Assembly (NCBI GenBank): GCA_964575675.1
Contig: CAZNRY010000002.1
Span: 5,559 to 69,558, forward strand
Direction: 5' to 3'
Length of the DNA stretch: 64,000 nucleotides
DNA from: CAZNRY01 sp964575675
Lineage (GTDB): Bacteria > Eisenbacteria > RBG-16-71-46 > CAIMUX01 > VGJL01
Shown here: one piece after another, positions 44,101-52,068 of the stretch
Position numbering within the stretch: position 1 is the first letter of the stretch
How the letters are laid out: each line of letters begins with the position of its first letter
Made by a program: the position numbers and the translations under genes
The notes under the pieces: generated by a model
Database searches by the model: none
What the model saw: the letters and a program-made list of their open reading frames with translations, nothing else
What the model was told of the DNA's origin: nothing

Positions 44101-45235
44101 GTATCCGCTTCTTGGGGATCCTGCCGTCCGGCTGAGCGCGACGCCGTCGAGTATCCGAATGCAGGTCGAGACCGTGCGTGCGGCCGGGGCCGTCGCGCCG
44201 GACACCTTGATGCGGGGGGCCCGCGTGGTTCTGCGGGGGCAAGTGGTCGACGGCGCGGGTTCGATCATCGATGATTTCCGGGGAGCCGTGAACCTCCGCG
44301 TTTACGATGCGGAGATCCGTCGGGACGAGACGGCCGATTGCCGGGAATCGCGATTCCAAGCGACGTACAACCTGACCGGAGCGGCGATCCTTCGTCAAAC
44401 GGCCGCGGTCGAGAATGGCCGGTTCGAGATCTCATTCGTCACGCCGGCAGTCCTACGGAGCGGCGTCCGTGGGTGGGGGCAGATCTACGGCTACGCGCTA
44501 TCGGAAGACGGTCGCAGCGCAAGCGGCGGGCTCGACAGCCTCGTTGTAACCGAGAACCAGCCCCTGCTCGCCGATGACGGCGAGGGACCCCGGATCGTCC
44601 TGACCCCCGAGGGCGATCCCGAGCAACTCGCGTCCGGAGCCTTGTGGCGCGCCGTCCTGAGCGACTCGAGCGGGATCAACATCACACAGCTCGTCTCCAA
44701 CCGCTCGGTGATCATGCAGATTGCCGAGGGAACGCGCCTGGCCCATGTGGAGGACCTCTCCGACTCGGTGAGGTTCTCGGAAGGGTACGCGGAAGGGCAC
44801 CTGAGGTTCCGGTTGCCTGAGGGACTGGCCGGCGGGCGGCGCTACCGGCTGACCCTGTCGGCCTCCGACAACTTGAACCAGGGCGGCTCCGCTTCGGCGG
44901 ACTTCTACCTGGTCGAGGGCGCCGGGAGCGGACTGACCCTCGATCGCGTTTTCAACGTTCCGAATCCGACCGAGGGCGCAACGACCTTCTTCGTCGAAAT
45001 GAGCCAGCAGGCCGAGATTACGATTCGGGTCTTCACGGTGGGGGGGCGGACGATCCGCGAGCTTCTTCCCGGGACACTTACCCCGTCCGAGGGACTCGAG
45101 AAGGGGATCTACTGGGACGGCAGGGACGCGGAGGGGGCCTCCCTTGCGAATGGCGTCTATTTCTACAAGGTCTCGATCCGGGGCAGGAACGGGGAGAAGC
45201 GGGATCGGGTTGAGCGGCTTGCTGTCCTCCGATGA
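41123..45235 (+). CDS. C25 (gingipain/PorU-like) peptidase with FlgD-like C-terminus
   Basis: The 1370-residue protein is a large secreted C25 cysteine peptidase of PorU type. A signal peptide (VGLALCLVLAVGLGAPGARA) is followed by an N-terminal beta region, then the peptidase domain from about residue 615 (YILITHASYGEAAEILASW, YVLLLGDTTFDFRD). Catalytic residues are His876 in NYTGHGSEVQ and Cys910 in LTASCSVGKFD. The last 90 residues are a FlgD-like Ig domain (NVPNPTEGATTFFVEM, GVYFYKVSIRG). In Bacteroidetes PorU is the surface sortase that removes C-terminal signals of type IX cargo. The start is unsettled: no ATG, GTG or TTG precedes the signal peptide in this frame. CTG at 41123 is well spaced from GGGAGGG; the first conventional codon, GTG at 41168, would cut the signal peptide. 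Confidence 0.85.
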   Translation: MRPPQVGLALCLVLAVGLGAPGARASIEGLEEPQATPDGVTFVLSAPEGTGRIVREDGELPRLDVAGIPSICERGGWLLPARSVWVGIPREGGVEVSFDPLDRSPLRLDEGGGSQLPLGLLGRGSVEVGPPSWIRNQRVVAVTWIPLVPAAGDAAWEGGVRIRLRFQGARDAAPAPVGRDSWEQLYADLLVNYEQARSWRRAGIARPRARGDSFSTTDNPWFRIEVASHGVYAIEGADLQAAGLGDLSQIVPEKLRLFTGSGLSLPEDASVADVPAWLNEIAIHLDGMNDGRFEPQDKILFRGLGPDGWYGEFGQPDHAYERYRTDEFSSVNTYWLSWGDFTGEALRWTESAGLPVPDPILTEARARIHYERNQIWDPTPSEMSTGSAPYPSNLPAWERWYWLQVIATSRETRSRIDFTVPDPVSGSTGRFLARVWGASWDFSTTFRDHYARLIIGSDSVEVSWDDKVHRDLVLQDLPLEGEEHELILTAPYKSDPNPNVFRQDRWYLAWFEVDYQRKLVARGDSLDFVVDPGSSRRGFAVSGISDTAATAILDVTDPLMPRPIAPAWEREGNFHRAIFGVDPLASAERRIAVVNLDAARTPRITIDAPPPAGYLRDRRDAVDYILITHASYGEAAEILASWRREHSGEGNGFRVAIVDVQDIYDEFSAGRLDPTAIRNFLRVAFEQWNGGDPSAAPAYVLLLGDTTFDFRDRLKQGAWVTVPTYEGFYDASLMRTVYSPQFASDDWFVLYDPFPDPSLDMAIGRLPADTPARALAMVEKVRNYESTQDTGSWRQRATLVADDVCQGLRCDYPLMFTHTRQTEALADDVLPVGLERDRVYLYEYGNECIYDRKPVAAAALRKSIDDGTLIVNYTGHGSEVQLADEKILEPSGVASMTNADRLFFFLTASCSVGKFDFAGEGLSEALVRRPGGGAIAALSATAVAYSPSNAELNRQFFLGTFPDRDFARSRPLGEALVRAKIVMGAFSALNNRRYPLLGDPAVRLSATPSSIRMQVETVRAAGAVAPDTLMRGARVVLRGQVVDGAGSIIDDFRGAVNLRVYDAEIRRDETADCRESRFQATYNLTGAAILRQTAAVENGRFEISFVTPAVLRSGVRGWGQIYGYALSEDGRSASGGLDSLVVTENQPLLADDGEGPRIVLTPEGDPEQLASGALWRAVLSDSSGINITQLVSNRSVIMQIAEGTRLAHVEDLSDSVRFSEGYAEGHLRFRLPEGLAGGRRYRLTLSASDNLNQGGSASADFYLVEGAGSGLTLDRVFNVPNPTEGATTFFVEMSQQAEITIRVFTVGGRTIRELLPGTLTPSEGLEKGIYWDGRDAEGASLANGVYFYKVSIRGRNGEKRDRVERLAVLR

Positions 45236-45294
45236 TCGGACCCGGGGGCTGGGCGGGGCGGGCGTCCAAGGGGCCCCTGCGCCTCATGCTGGCG

Positions 45295-45323
45295 TTGACA
45301 CCTTCCGAGGCGGTTGGTAGACT
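45295..45323 (+). promoter_or_regulatory. Strong promoter of COX24-like gene
   Basis: TTGACA (45295-45300), a 17-bp spacer and TAGACT (45318-45323). It is the best -35 match in the window and lies about 100 bases before the 31-codon gene. Confidence 0.72.
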
Positions 45324-45421
45324 CCTGAAGTTCGCGGTCGAAGAAGAATGATTCCGTCCGCACGCTGGAGGGCGCTCACAGACGCCCCGGCGAGGGGAAA
45401 CCGGGAAAGGACCGAGCCTCG

Positions 45422-45517
45422 ATGGGTTGTGGGAAGAAGCGGAAGAGAAAAAAGATCGCCACGCACAAGCGGAAGAAGCGGCTCCGGAAGAACCGTCACA
45501 AGAAGCGGATTCGCTAG
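45422..45517 (+). CDS. AURKAIP1/COX24-domain small basic protein
   Basis: The 31-residue protein MGCGKKRKRKKIATHKRKKR... is more than half lysine and arginine and ends KNRHKKRIR. Its pattern (KKRKRKKIATHKRKKRLRKN) matches the tiny AURKAIP1/COX24 proteins of Bacteroidetes and actinobacteria, relatives of mitochondrial ribosomal mS38. Recent ribosome structures place such proteins on the small subunit, so a ribosomal role is likely. It has its own strong promoter upstream and an intrinsic terminator directly downstream, making it a short, highly expressed unit, as expected for a ribosomal protein. It is too short for most gene finders. Confidence 0.85.
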   Translation: MGCGKKRKRKKIATHKRKKRLRKNRHKKRIR

Positions 45518-45552
45518 CCGCGCGGGTTTCCCCACCGTGCACGGACGTATGC

Positions 45553-45588
45553 AAACTCCGGGGTCCTTCCTGAGGACCTCGGAGTTTT
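45553..45588 (+). terminator. Intrinsic terminator between COX24-like gene and rnr
   Basis: A 15-bp stem (45553-45567 with 45573-45587, one G-U pair) closes on a five-base loop and ends in TTTT. The first possible start codon of rnr is at 45590, directly after the T-tract, so rnr transcription either reads through this hairpin or begins at a promoter I cannot see. Confidence 0.88.
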
Positions 45589-45589
45589 C

Positions 45590-47728
45590 GTGCGTGTTTT
45601 CCGGTGGTCCCGCGTTGGATTCGGCTTCGTGTTGATCCGAGGGACGATCAAGGGAACGCGGCAGGGATTCGCCTTCCTTTCGCGCGAAGACGGCGGCGAG
45701 GACATCTACGTCGCCGAGGAAAACCTCCACGGTGCGATCCATGGCGATAGGGTCGAGGCGACTCTGTTCCGGCGTTCCCCTCGGGATTTCCGGGCCGAGG
45801 CCGTCGTCGAGAAAGTCCTGGAGCGGACCCGGCCGATCTTGACCGGCAACGTGGTGCGCCTTGGACGGACCTACTTCGTCGCCCCCGACACCCCGATCCT
45901 TCCCGCGAGAATCCACCTCCGCGGCCTGACCGAGAGAGTCCCCTCCGGCGCAAAGGTGCTGTTCCGGATCGAGGACCACAAGGATGGCGCGCCCCTCTCG
46001 GCATCTTTCGAGGAGCTGCTCGGAGAGGGGAACGACCCCGCCTTGGATGCCGTCGTCGTCTCGACGGCGCATCAGCTCCCGGGTCGCTTCCCGGACGAGG
46101 CGATCGATGAGGCCATGTTCGCCGCAGCGCGGGTCGACGCGGAGGACCTGGCCCGAAGGCGCTCGTACGCGGACCGTTTCGTCCTCACGATCGACCCGGA
46201 AACGGCGAAAGACTTCGACGACGCGATCTCCATCCAGAAGGACGCCGCCGGTTACCACCTCCAGGTCCACATCGCCGACGTGTCGTGGTATGTGGCCGAG
46301 GGAGGATGTCTCGACGGCGAGGCGTCGCGGCGGGGCAACAGCGTCTACTTCCCGGGTTCCGTGATTCCGATGCTTCCCGAGGTTCTTTCGACGCACACGG
46401 CAAGCCTGGTGCCCGGCGAGGAGCGGCGGGTCTTGACCGTGGAGATCGACCTCGATCACGGCGGGGAGCCGCTCCGCGTGTCCATGCGCGAGGGACTGAT
46501 TACGAGTTGCGCCCGTCTTCACTACGAACAGGCGCAGGAGATTCTCGATACCGGAGAAGGGGATCCAGAGGTGGAATCGGCGTTGCGCCTCATGGCCGAG
46601 CTTGCGCGCCGCCTCCGGAAGCGGCGTTTTGCGCGCGGCGGCTTTGACCTCGACATCCCGGAGGCGGAGATGACGCTCGGCGCCGACGGGGTGCCTGCGA
46701 CGCTCACGCGCCACCGGACGCTGGAAACGAACCGCCTCATCGAGGAGTTCATGATCCTGGCCAATCAATCGGTTGGGCGTTTTGTCGTCAATGCCGGGAT
46801 GCCGCTCATCTTCCGGATCCACGAGGAGCCCGAAGCGGCGGCGCTGGGGCGGTTCGCGGAGATCGCGCTGACATTGGTTCCCGGGGCCTCGCCGCGGGAC
46901 GTCGAGACGATTCCCGCGCTGCGGCGGTTTCTCGTCGGACTTCCCCCTGGTGCCTTGACCTCGATCGTCCATGCCTTCTTCCTGAGAAGCATGAAGCAGG
47001 CCGTCTACTCTCCGGTCGACGCGGGACACTTCGGGCTTGGGATCGACAGTTACTGCCATTTCACCTCGCCGATCCGTCGGTACCCCGATCTCTTCAACCA
47101 CCGTGTCGTTCGCTGGCTCATCCGCAATCCCGATCCGGCCGGGAACGTGCGGGAGGGCGCATCCCGTCAGTGGCGGGAGGATGCCCGGCGGCATTCCCTG
47201 AGCTGCAGCAGGACGGAAAGAACGGCCGCCGTCGCCGAGCGGGAGATCGCGCGGATCAAGGTGTTGAGGTGGGCCGAGCGGCGGATGGGAGAGTGCCACT
47301 GGGGGCGTGTTGTCGGACTGACCTCCTCGGGCCTCTTCATCGAGCTCGAGGAGTTTCCCGTCGAGGGTTTCGTCGCGCGTGCTACATTACGCGCGGGCAG
47401 TCGTCTTCGGGAGGAGCGCTTGGCATTCGTCGAGGGGCGGAGCAAGTGGGAGCTCCGTCTTGGGGACCGCGTTGAGGTGCAGATCGTCCGGGTCGATGTT
47501 CGCGAGCGTTTGCTCGATCTGCTCTTGGTTGGGCGGAGAGGGGATGGGACGAAGAGACCGCCCGCCGCATCCAAGAGCATGCGGCGGGCGCAGCGCGCAA
47601 CGGCACGGAGGGCACGCGGGGGCGAGACTCGGATCAAGCCGCACGCCGATCGTGCCGAACGGAAGAGGGGGGGCGGGAGTTCGAAAAAGACCCGGATCCC
47701 CCGCCACCGATCAGGAGGGAGCAGATGA
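45590..47728 (+). CDS. rnr: Ribonuclease R
   Basis: The protein (up to 712 residues) is a processive 3'-5' exoribonuclease of the RNB family that degrades structured RNA. Two cold-shock-type domains open it (GTIKGTRQGFAFLSREDGGE), followed by the RNB domain with the aspartate cluster TIDPETAKDFDDAISI, SYCHFTSPIRRYPDLFNHR near its end, an S1 domain (GECHWGRVVGLTSSGLFIEL) and a lysine/arginine-rich tail of about 60 residues. The start is uncertain: GTG at 45590 touches the preceding terminator, while GTG at 45629 or TTG at 45632 also keep the first domain; none has a clear ribosome-binding site. The stop overlaps the PilZ gene as ATGA. Confidence 0.92.
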   Translation: MRVFRWSRVGFGFVLIRGTIKGTRQGFAFLSREDGGEDIYVAEENLHGAIHGDRVEATLFRRSPRDFRAEAVVEKVLERTRPILTGNVVRLGRTYFVAPDTPILPARIHLRGLTERVPSGAKVLFRIEDHKDGAPLSASFEELLGEGNDPALDAVVVSTAHQLPGRFPDEAIDEAMFAAARVDAEDLARRRSYADRFVLTIDPETAKDFDDAISIQKDAAGYHLQVHIADVSWYVAEGGCLDGEASRRGNSVYFPGSVIPMLPEVLSTHTASLVPGEERRVLTVEIDLDHGGEPLRVSMREGLITSCARLHYEQAQEILDTGEGDPEVESALRLMAELARRLRKRRFARGGFDLDIPEAEMTLGADGVPATLTRHRTLETNRLIEEFMILANQSVGRFVVNAGMPLIFRIHEEPEAAALGRFAEIALTLVPGASPRDVETIPALRRFLVGLPPGALTSIVHAFFLRSMKQAVYSPVDAGHFGLGIDSYCHFTSPIRRYPDLFNHRVVRWLIRNPDPAGNVREGASRQWREDARRHSLSCSRTERTAAVAEREIARIKVLRWAERRMGECHWGRVVGLTSSGLFIELEEFPVEGFVARATLRAGSRLREERLAFVEGRSKWELRLGDRVEVQIVRVDVRERLLDLLLVGRRGDGTKRPPAASKSMRRAQRATARRARGGETRIKPHADRAERKRGGGSSKKTRIPRHRSGGSR

Positions 47729-48150
47729 GTTGGGACGGCAAGAGCGACCGCCGGCGCCATCGTCGGGCAGGGATCCGCATTCGGAGCGAGTTCGGGGACG
47801 CGAGTTCTCCCACGTGGGTCGAGACCGTGGACTTCAGCGCCGGAGGGTTCTCTTGCTGGATGAACCACCCGGTGCAGCCGCTGACAAAGTTGGCCCTTCA
47901 GTTCGACTTCCCGCCGTTCGGGACCGAAGACAGCCGGACGGTGAGCTGCGAGGCAGTTGCAGTCCGCTGCGAGAAGTCCCCGCAGCCGGAGCACAGCTGG
48001 ACTGTTGCGGCCGCATTCACGGGTCTCGCCAAGTCCGACCGCGAGTTCATCGAGCGGTATGTCGACTGGCACGACGAGGTGATGAATCCGCCGCAAGCGG
48101 AGGAATCGGGCAACGAGGGGGGGGGCGACGCGAGCGGGGAGGAGGCATGA
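47725..48150 (+). CDS. PilZ-domain protein (probable c-di-GMP receptor)
   Basis: The 141-residue protein is a single PilZ domain. The c-di-GMP-binding arginines lie in KSDRRRHRRAGIRIRSEF, and the second motif is DFSAGGFSCWM (D-x-S-x-x-G). Both halves of the binding site are intact, so it should bind cyclic di-GMP. The C-terminus is acidic and probably disordered. It overlaps rnr by four bases, an association with RNA decay or only shared expression; no diguanylate cyclase is in the window. Confidence 0.85.
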   Translation: MSWDGKSDRRRHRRAGIRIRSEFGDASSPTWVETVDFSAGGFSCWMNHPVQPLTKLALQFDFPPFGTEDSRTVSCEAVAVRCEKSPQPEHSWTVAAAFTGLAKSDREFIERYVDWHDEVMNPPQAEESGNEGGGDASGEEA

Positions 48151-48164
48151 TCCCCGTTCTTCGT

Positions 48165-48194
48165 TTGACCGCTGTTCCGAACCTCCGATAGAGT
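48165..48194 (+). promoter_or_regulatory. Promoter of PorV-like gene
   Basis: TTGACC (48165-48170), an 18-bp spacer and TAGAGT (48189-48194), 64 bases before the TTG start of the PorV-like gene. Confidence 0.55.
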
Positions 48195-48258
48195 CTAGCT
48201 GGAGAGCGCGGGACCGCGGTGACGATCGGAGACGGAACCAGATCGGAGGAACCTTCGC

Positions 48259-49269
48259 TTGAATCGCCAATCGAAACGCTCACCCATTCCGGTTTGCCTC
48301 CTTCTGCCGCTCCTGCTTCTGCTCCCATCGACCACGTGGGCGACCAAGTATGCCGCCGAGTTTCTGCGGATCGGCGTCGGCGCCCGCGCCCTCGGGATGG
48401 GGGGAGCCTTTACGGCTCTGGCGAACGATGCCTCGGCCGCGTACTGGAATCCGGCCGGTCTGATCACCCTCGGGAACTCTGAGCTTCTCTTCATGCATGC
48501 CGAGCAATTCGGCAGTCTCGCAACGCACGATTTCTTCGGATACGTGCAACCATTGTCGGGTGAAGGTCCCGCGCCGTCCGCGGCGGTGGGGATCTCTGTG
48601 ATCCGTTACGGCGTCGATGACATCCTCCTGACGCGCGATGCGTGGGACGACCTGAACGGCAATGGCAGGCCCGATCCTGGCGAGGTCGACTCCTCGCAGT
48701 TCCGCAAGGGGAGCGACGTGGAGTGGGGCGTGTTGTTTTCCTATGCCCGCAGCGCCGGCGACCGCCTGGACCTCGGCGGCAATCTGAAGGTCGTCCGCCA
48801 AGGGCTGCTGCGGAACACGAGCTTCGGGATGGGGGTAGACCTGGGAATCCTCTATCGTCTCAACCACGATCTGAGAATCGGCGTGCGTTTGGCTGACATC
48901 ACGACGACGCAGATTTCGTGGGACACCGGCACGCGCGAGGTTGTGGCTCCTTCCATGACGCTGGGAGGATGTTGGACGCGCACGGTGCCGGGCATCAGGG
49001 GAGATGTGACGCTTTCGCTCGACCTCCCGATGACCTTCGAGGGTCGCGAGGAGGCCAGCCAGCTGAATGCGGGAAGCGTCGGTACCGATCTCCAAGGCGG
49101 ACTCGAATACTGGCTTTCCCACGCGATCGCTTTCCGGTTCGGAACGTCAGCGGGGGAGTGGACCGCGGGAGGCGGACTGCGGTACCGGGGCATGGGAGCC
49201 GACTACGCTTTCCTGCCCCACGACGATCTCGGCGACACGCACCGCATTTCGGCATCTGCCCGCTTCTAG
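48259..49269 (+). CDS. PorV/PorQ-family outer membrane beta-barrel protein
   Basis: The 336-residue protein has a signal peptide (PVCLLLPLLLLLPSTTWA) and the family N-terminus FLRIGVGARALGMGGAFTAL followed by ANDASAAYWNPAGL, also called UPF0164 and related to FadL-type barrels. The body alternates in beta-strand fashion and ends with an aromatic residue (ISASARF), as outer membrane proteins do. In Bacteroidetes PorV is the shuttle that carries type IX cargo to the PorU sortase. A PorU-like peptidase gene lies 3 kb upstream, which supports that role. It starts at a TTG with GGAGG nine bases upstream. Confidence 0.85.
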   Translation: MNRQSKRSPIPVCLLLPLLLLLPSTTWATKYAAEFLRIGVGARALGMGGAFTALANDASAAYWNPAGLITLGNSELLFMHAEQFGSLATHDFFGYVQPLSGEGPAPSAAVGISVIRYGVDDILLTRDAWDDLNGNGRPDPGEVDSSQFRKGSDVEWGVLFSYARSAGDRLDLGGNLKVVRQGLLRNTSFGMGVDLGILYRLNHDLRIGVRLADITTTQISWDTGTREVVAPSMTLGGCWTRTVPGIRGDVTLSLDLPMTFEGREEASQLNAGSVGTDLQGGLEYWLSHAIAFRFGTSAGEWTAGGGLRYRGMGADYAFLPHDDLGDTHRISASARF

Positions 49270-49530
49270 ACCTCCCGCGGGCGGAACGCGCCCGGCCTGC
49301 GGACGGTGCCCGCTCCCGATCCGGCCGGACCGATTCTGACCGCCCGCATGCAGATCCGGACAAATCCTGTGATCTCCTGCGCCCGGAGCCGCGTCCCGTG
49401 ACCCGGCGGCCCTGCGCGAACCCATTCTATCAAGCTCAGTTAGAACAAGTTGCGTTCCCATTCGTACCCGCCTCGATGCTGGCACTTCCCTGGCAATTCC
49501 CCCGAAGTAGCCCAAGAGGAGGAGGGGAAC

Positions 49531-51834
49531 ATGCGCTCAGGACCCGAGAATCATGGCCCGACGCGGATCGAGCTCGCGAGCTCCGAGCTGGAGGGTGGAA
49601 GCACGATGGCCTGGGTCGACCCGCAGCAGGTGCTTGCCTGTGTCGCCCAGGTCGACTCGCGGGAGAGTTTCTCGCGGTTTCTCGAGCCGCGGCTGGCCGA
49701 CATCGATTCCCCCGCGTCCGGCCCTGCGGACGATGGAACGAAGGCCTTGCCGGCTCGCGTCAGCTGTCTGCTCGAGCGGTTGCGTCAGACCCATGCCCGC
49801 CTGTTTCGAGAGAACACAGCGGCTCCTGGTTCCCAGCGGGTCATCCGACCGGTCCTAGCGTCGGTTGAAGAGGGAGCGGTCTATTTCCTGAAGGCGGCCC
49901 CTTGTTGGGTCTTTCGCGTAAGGAACGGAACGTCGGAGCTGATTCGCTCGGGTGGCGACCTGTCGGAGGGCGGCGCGGCTGACGCAGGATTCGGCCAATC
50001 GGCGCGGCTGCATCTCGCCGTGAGCTCGGTCGAGGTGCTGCCGCACGACATCGTGGTCCTCCTCGTCTCGAGTGGCGGCACGAGCCCCGACCGCCTCGCC
50101 GTCGCCGGTGTCTTCAAGGCTAACCAAGATCTGAAGCGCGCCTGCGATGGGCTTGTGAATCTCTTCAGCCTCGCCTCCGCGGGTGTCGGGGCGGTCGCGA
50201 TGCGGTTCGTCCCCGTCGGCGTGCGGAGCGGGGACGCCGTTCGCGGGATCGATCTCGTCGGCGACCTTGAGCGTGAGCTATTCGACGGAATCACGACATC
50301 GAGCGCGGCTGCACGGCCGGAGGATCCGATGCGATCTGCCCAGGCGGCGCCTGACTCCGGCGGACTGGGGCTTGAGGAGTTCGTCCTCCCCGCGTTCCTC
50401 GAGGAGGCGGGAAATCCGTTTGTTTCGCACCCGCCGGAAGCTCCCGGAGCGGCGTGCCCATCGCGAAGCGCCGCGCCGGCGTGGGCGGAGAGAAAGAGCG
50501 CGGAGGCTGCGGACCGAGGGCCGCTAGCGGCGGGGCCGAGCGACTCGGGGTCTGTGGAGGGGCCTGCACGGGTTGAGCCGTTCGAAGCCCAACCCCTGGC
50601 AGAGGAGCCGGAATTCGCCCCCAGCGTGGCCGCCCGATTCGAGACCGGAAGCGATCAGCTTCTCAATCAACCCTCCGCCGATCGCGTCGAGCGGTCCCTC
50701 GGTGGGATGCCACCGCGAGGAAAGAGGGTGTTGACCCCATGGGCCGCGGCTTTCGCGACGGTCCTTGCAACGTTGCTTGCGGTGGTCGGGGTGCCCCGCG
50801 GCATTCAGCTGCTTCGTGGGGGCGCAGAGCTTGCCGAAGGGGGCGTGATCCGCGTTGATCCGGTTCCGCCGGCGCGGGCGATCTTCATCGACGGGGTGGA
50901 TCAAGAGACCGGATCGCCCGCCATTCTCGAAGGAGTGGCTCCAGGGGTCCGCCGCGTGCTGCTCGATCTCGGCGCATTTGGTTCGATGGAGGTCAAGGTG
51001 CGCGTGAGGACGGGGGAGACGGTCGACCTGCATCCCAGGGCGACCGGTTCGCTCGAGATCAGCGCGATCGATGCGCGCCCCCGGGCCTCGGTCTGGTTGT
51101 CCGGCCGGCAACGAATGTCCCTGCCGTGCCGGGTCGACTCGCTCCCCGCCGGATGGCAGGAGGTTCTCTACGAGGACGATCGTCTCCCGCTCTGGCAGCG
51201 GCAGGTACTGGTGCTGGCCGGCGAGACTGCGAGGCTGCGGATCAACAATGCGTTCGCGACCGACCAAGCGCTCCTTCGCGTCGAGTCTTGGTCCTACCGT
51301 CAAGGCGAGGGGCTGCACGCGGCCGACGGCGATACGGTGTTCGTCGATCGTCGTTACTTCGGCGTGACGCCGATCGAGAGGGAAGTTCCTCCCGGGCTTC
51401 ACGGTGTCTGTGTCGTCGGGCGCGAGGGCTCAAGTTGGACGGAGGTGCTGAACCTGACGGCCGGAAGCAGCCGGGTCGTCGCGCCGCGATTCGGACTCGA
51501 GCCCTGGCCTCGGATCGATCATCAGGAGCCGGGCCGGATTCTGCTGCGGGGAGCGGTTCCCTTGACGGCGACCTTCACGTCGCCCGATGGCGCCCCGCCG
51601 CGCAACCCGCGCCTTCACTTCCCGGGACTCGATGCGACCGTGCGCGATCTTCCACTTTCGCCCGTTGATCCGGAGAAGGGGATTTATGTGGGGATCGTGG
51701 ATCCGCGCTGGATCCCGATGAATCAGGCCGTGGAGTACTACTTCACCGTGCAAACGACCGAGGGACAGACGCTCTGCTCGGAGCTCTACCGGTTGACGGC
51801 CGTAGGGGAGATCTCGCAAGGCATTCTGCCCTGA
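49531..51834 (+). CDS. Membrane protein with PP2C-like and PEGA-like domains
   Basis: The 767-residue protein has no signal peptide. Residues of about 30-265 resemble a degenerate PP2C-type phosphatase domain (SARLHLAVSSVEVLPHDIVVLLVSSGG, split here only for reading; compare LLVSSGG with the LLCSDG motif of PP2C), lacking clear metal aspartates. An acidic, proline-rich linker follows to about 400, then one membrane helix (TPWAAAFATVLATLLAVVGV). The outer part holds PEGA-like units (RAIFIDGVDQETGSPAILEG, RASVWLSGRQRMSLPCRV, TVFVDRRYFGVTPIEREV) and a C-terminal beta domain. The design suggests signalling from the cytoplasm to the envelope or the reverse. The ATG at 49531 follows AGGAGGAGGGG. 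No known family name fits the whole. Confidence 0.62.
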   Translation: MRSGPENHGPTRIELASSELEGGSTMAWVDPQQVLACVAQVDSRESFSRFLEPRLADIDSPASGPADDGTKALPARVSCLLERLRQTHARLFRENTAAPGSQRVIRPVLASVEEGAVYFLKAAPCWVFRVRNGTSELIRSGGDLSEGGAADAGFGQSARLHLAVSSVEVLPHDIVVLLVSSGGTSPDRLAVAGVFKANQDLKRACDGLVNLFSLASAGVGAVAMRFVPVGVRSGDAVRGIDLVGDLERELFDGITTSSAAARPEDPMRSAQAAPDSGGLGLEEFVLPAFLEEAGNPFVSHPPEAPGAACPSRSAAPAWAERKSAEAADRGPLAAGPSDSGSVEGPARVEPFEAQPLAEEPEFAPSVAARFETGSDQLLNQPSADRVERSLGGMPPRGKRVLTPWAAAFATVLATLLAVVGVPRGIQLLRGGAELAEGGVIRVDPVPPARAIFIDGVDQETGSPAILEGVAPGVRRVLLDLGAFGSMEVKVRVRTGETVDLHPRATGSLEISAIDARPRASVWLSGRQRMSLPCRVDSLPAGWQEVLYEDDRLPLWQRQVLVLAGETARLRINNAFATDQALLRVESWSYRQGEGLHAADGDTVFVDRRYFGVTPIEREVPPGLHGVCVVGREGSSWTEVLNLTAGSSRVVAPRFGLEPWPRIDHQEPGRILLRGAVPLTATFTSPDGAPPRNPRLHFPGLDATVRDLPLSPVDPEKGIYVGIVDPRWIPMNQAVEYYFTVQTTEGQTLCSELYRLTAVGEISQGILP

Positions 51835-51958
51835 GACATCGAAGCTCGCCTCGCTCCGCGGGACTTGCGGGCCTCCGTCCCCCCGAGCCCTTCGCGCGGG
51901 CGGGCGGGCGCGCGGCCGCGCAGGCTCCTGGGCGAGAGATCTCCATGAGCTTCCGTCC

Positions 51959-51987
51959 TTGACTGAATACATGGCTCTACATATACT
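51959..51987 (+). promoter_or_regulatory. Promoter of secreted metalloprotease gene
   Basis: TTGACT (51959-51964), a 17-bp spacer and TATACT (51982-51987), 81 bases before the ATG at 52069, in an AT-richer island that contrasts with the surrounding sequence. Confidence 0.65.
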
Positions 51988-52068
51988 TATCAGAGGTGTT
52001 CCGCACATCTCCGCCGCTTGCTCATGCCGTGCGGCGCCATGGACTTATCGCGCCGAGGAGGGCCACCG

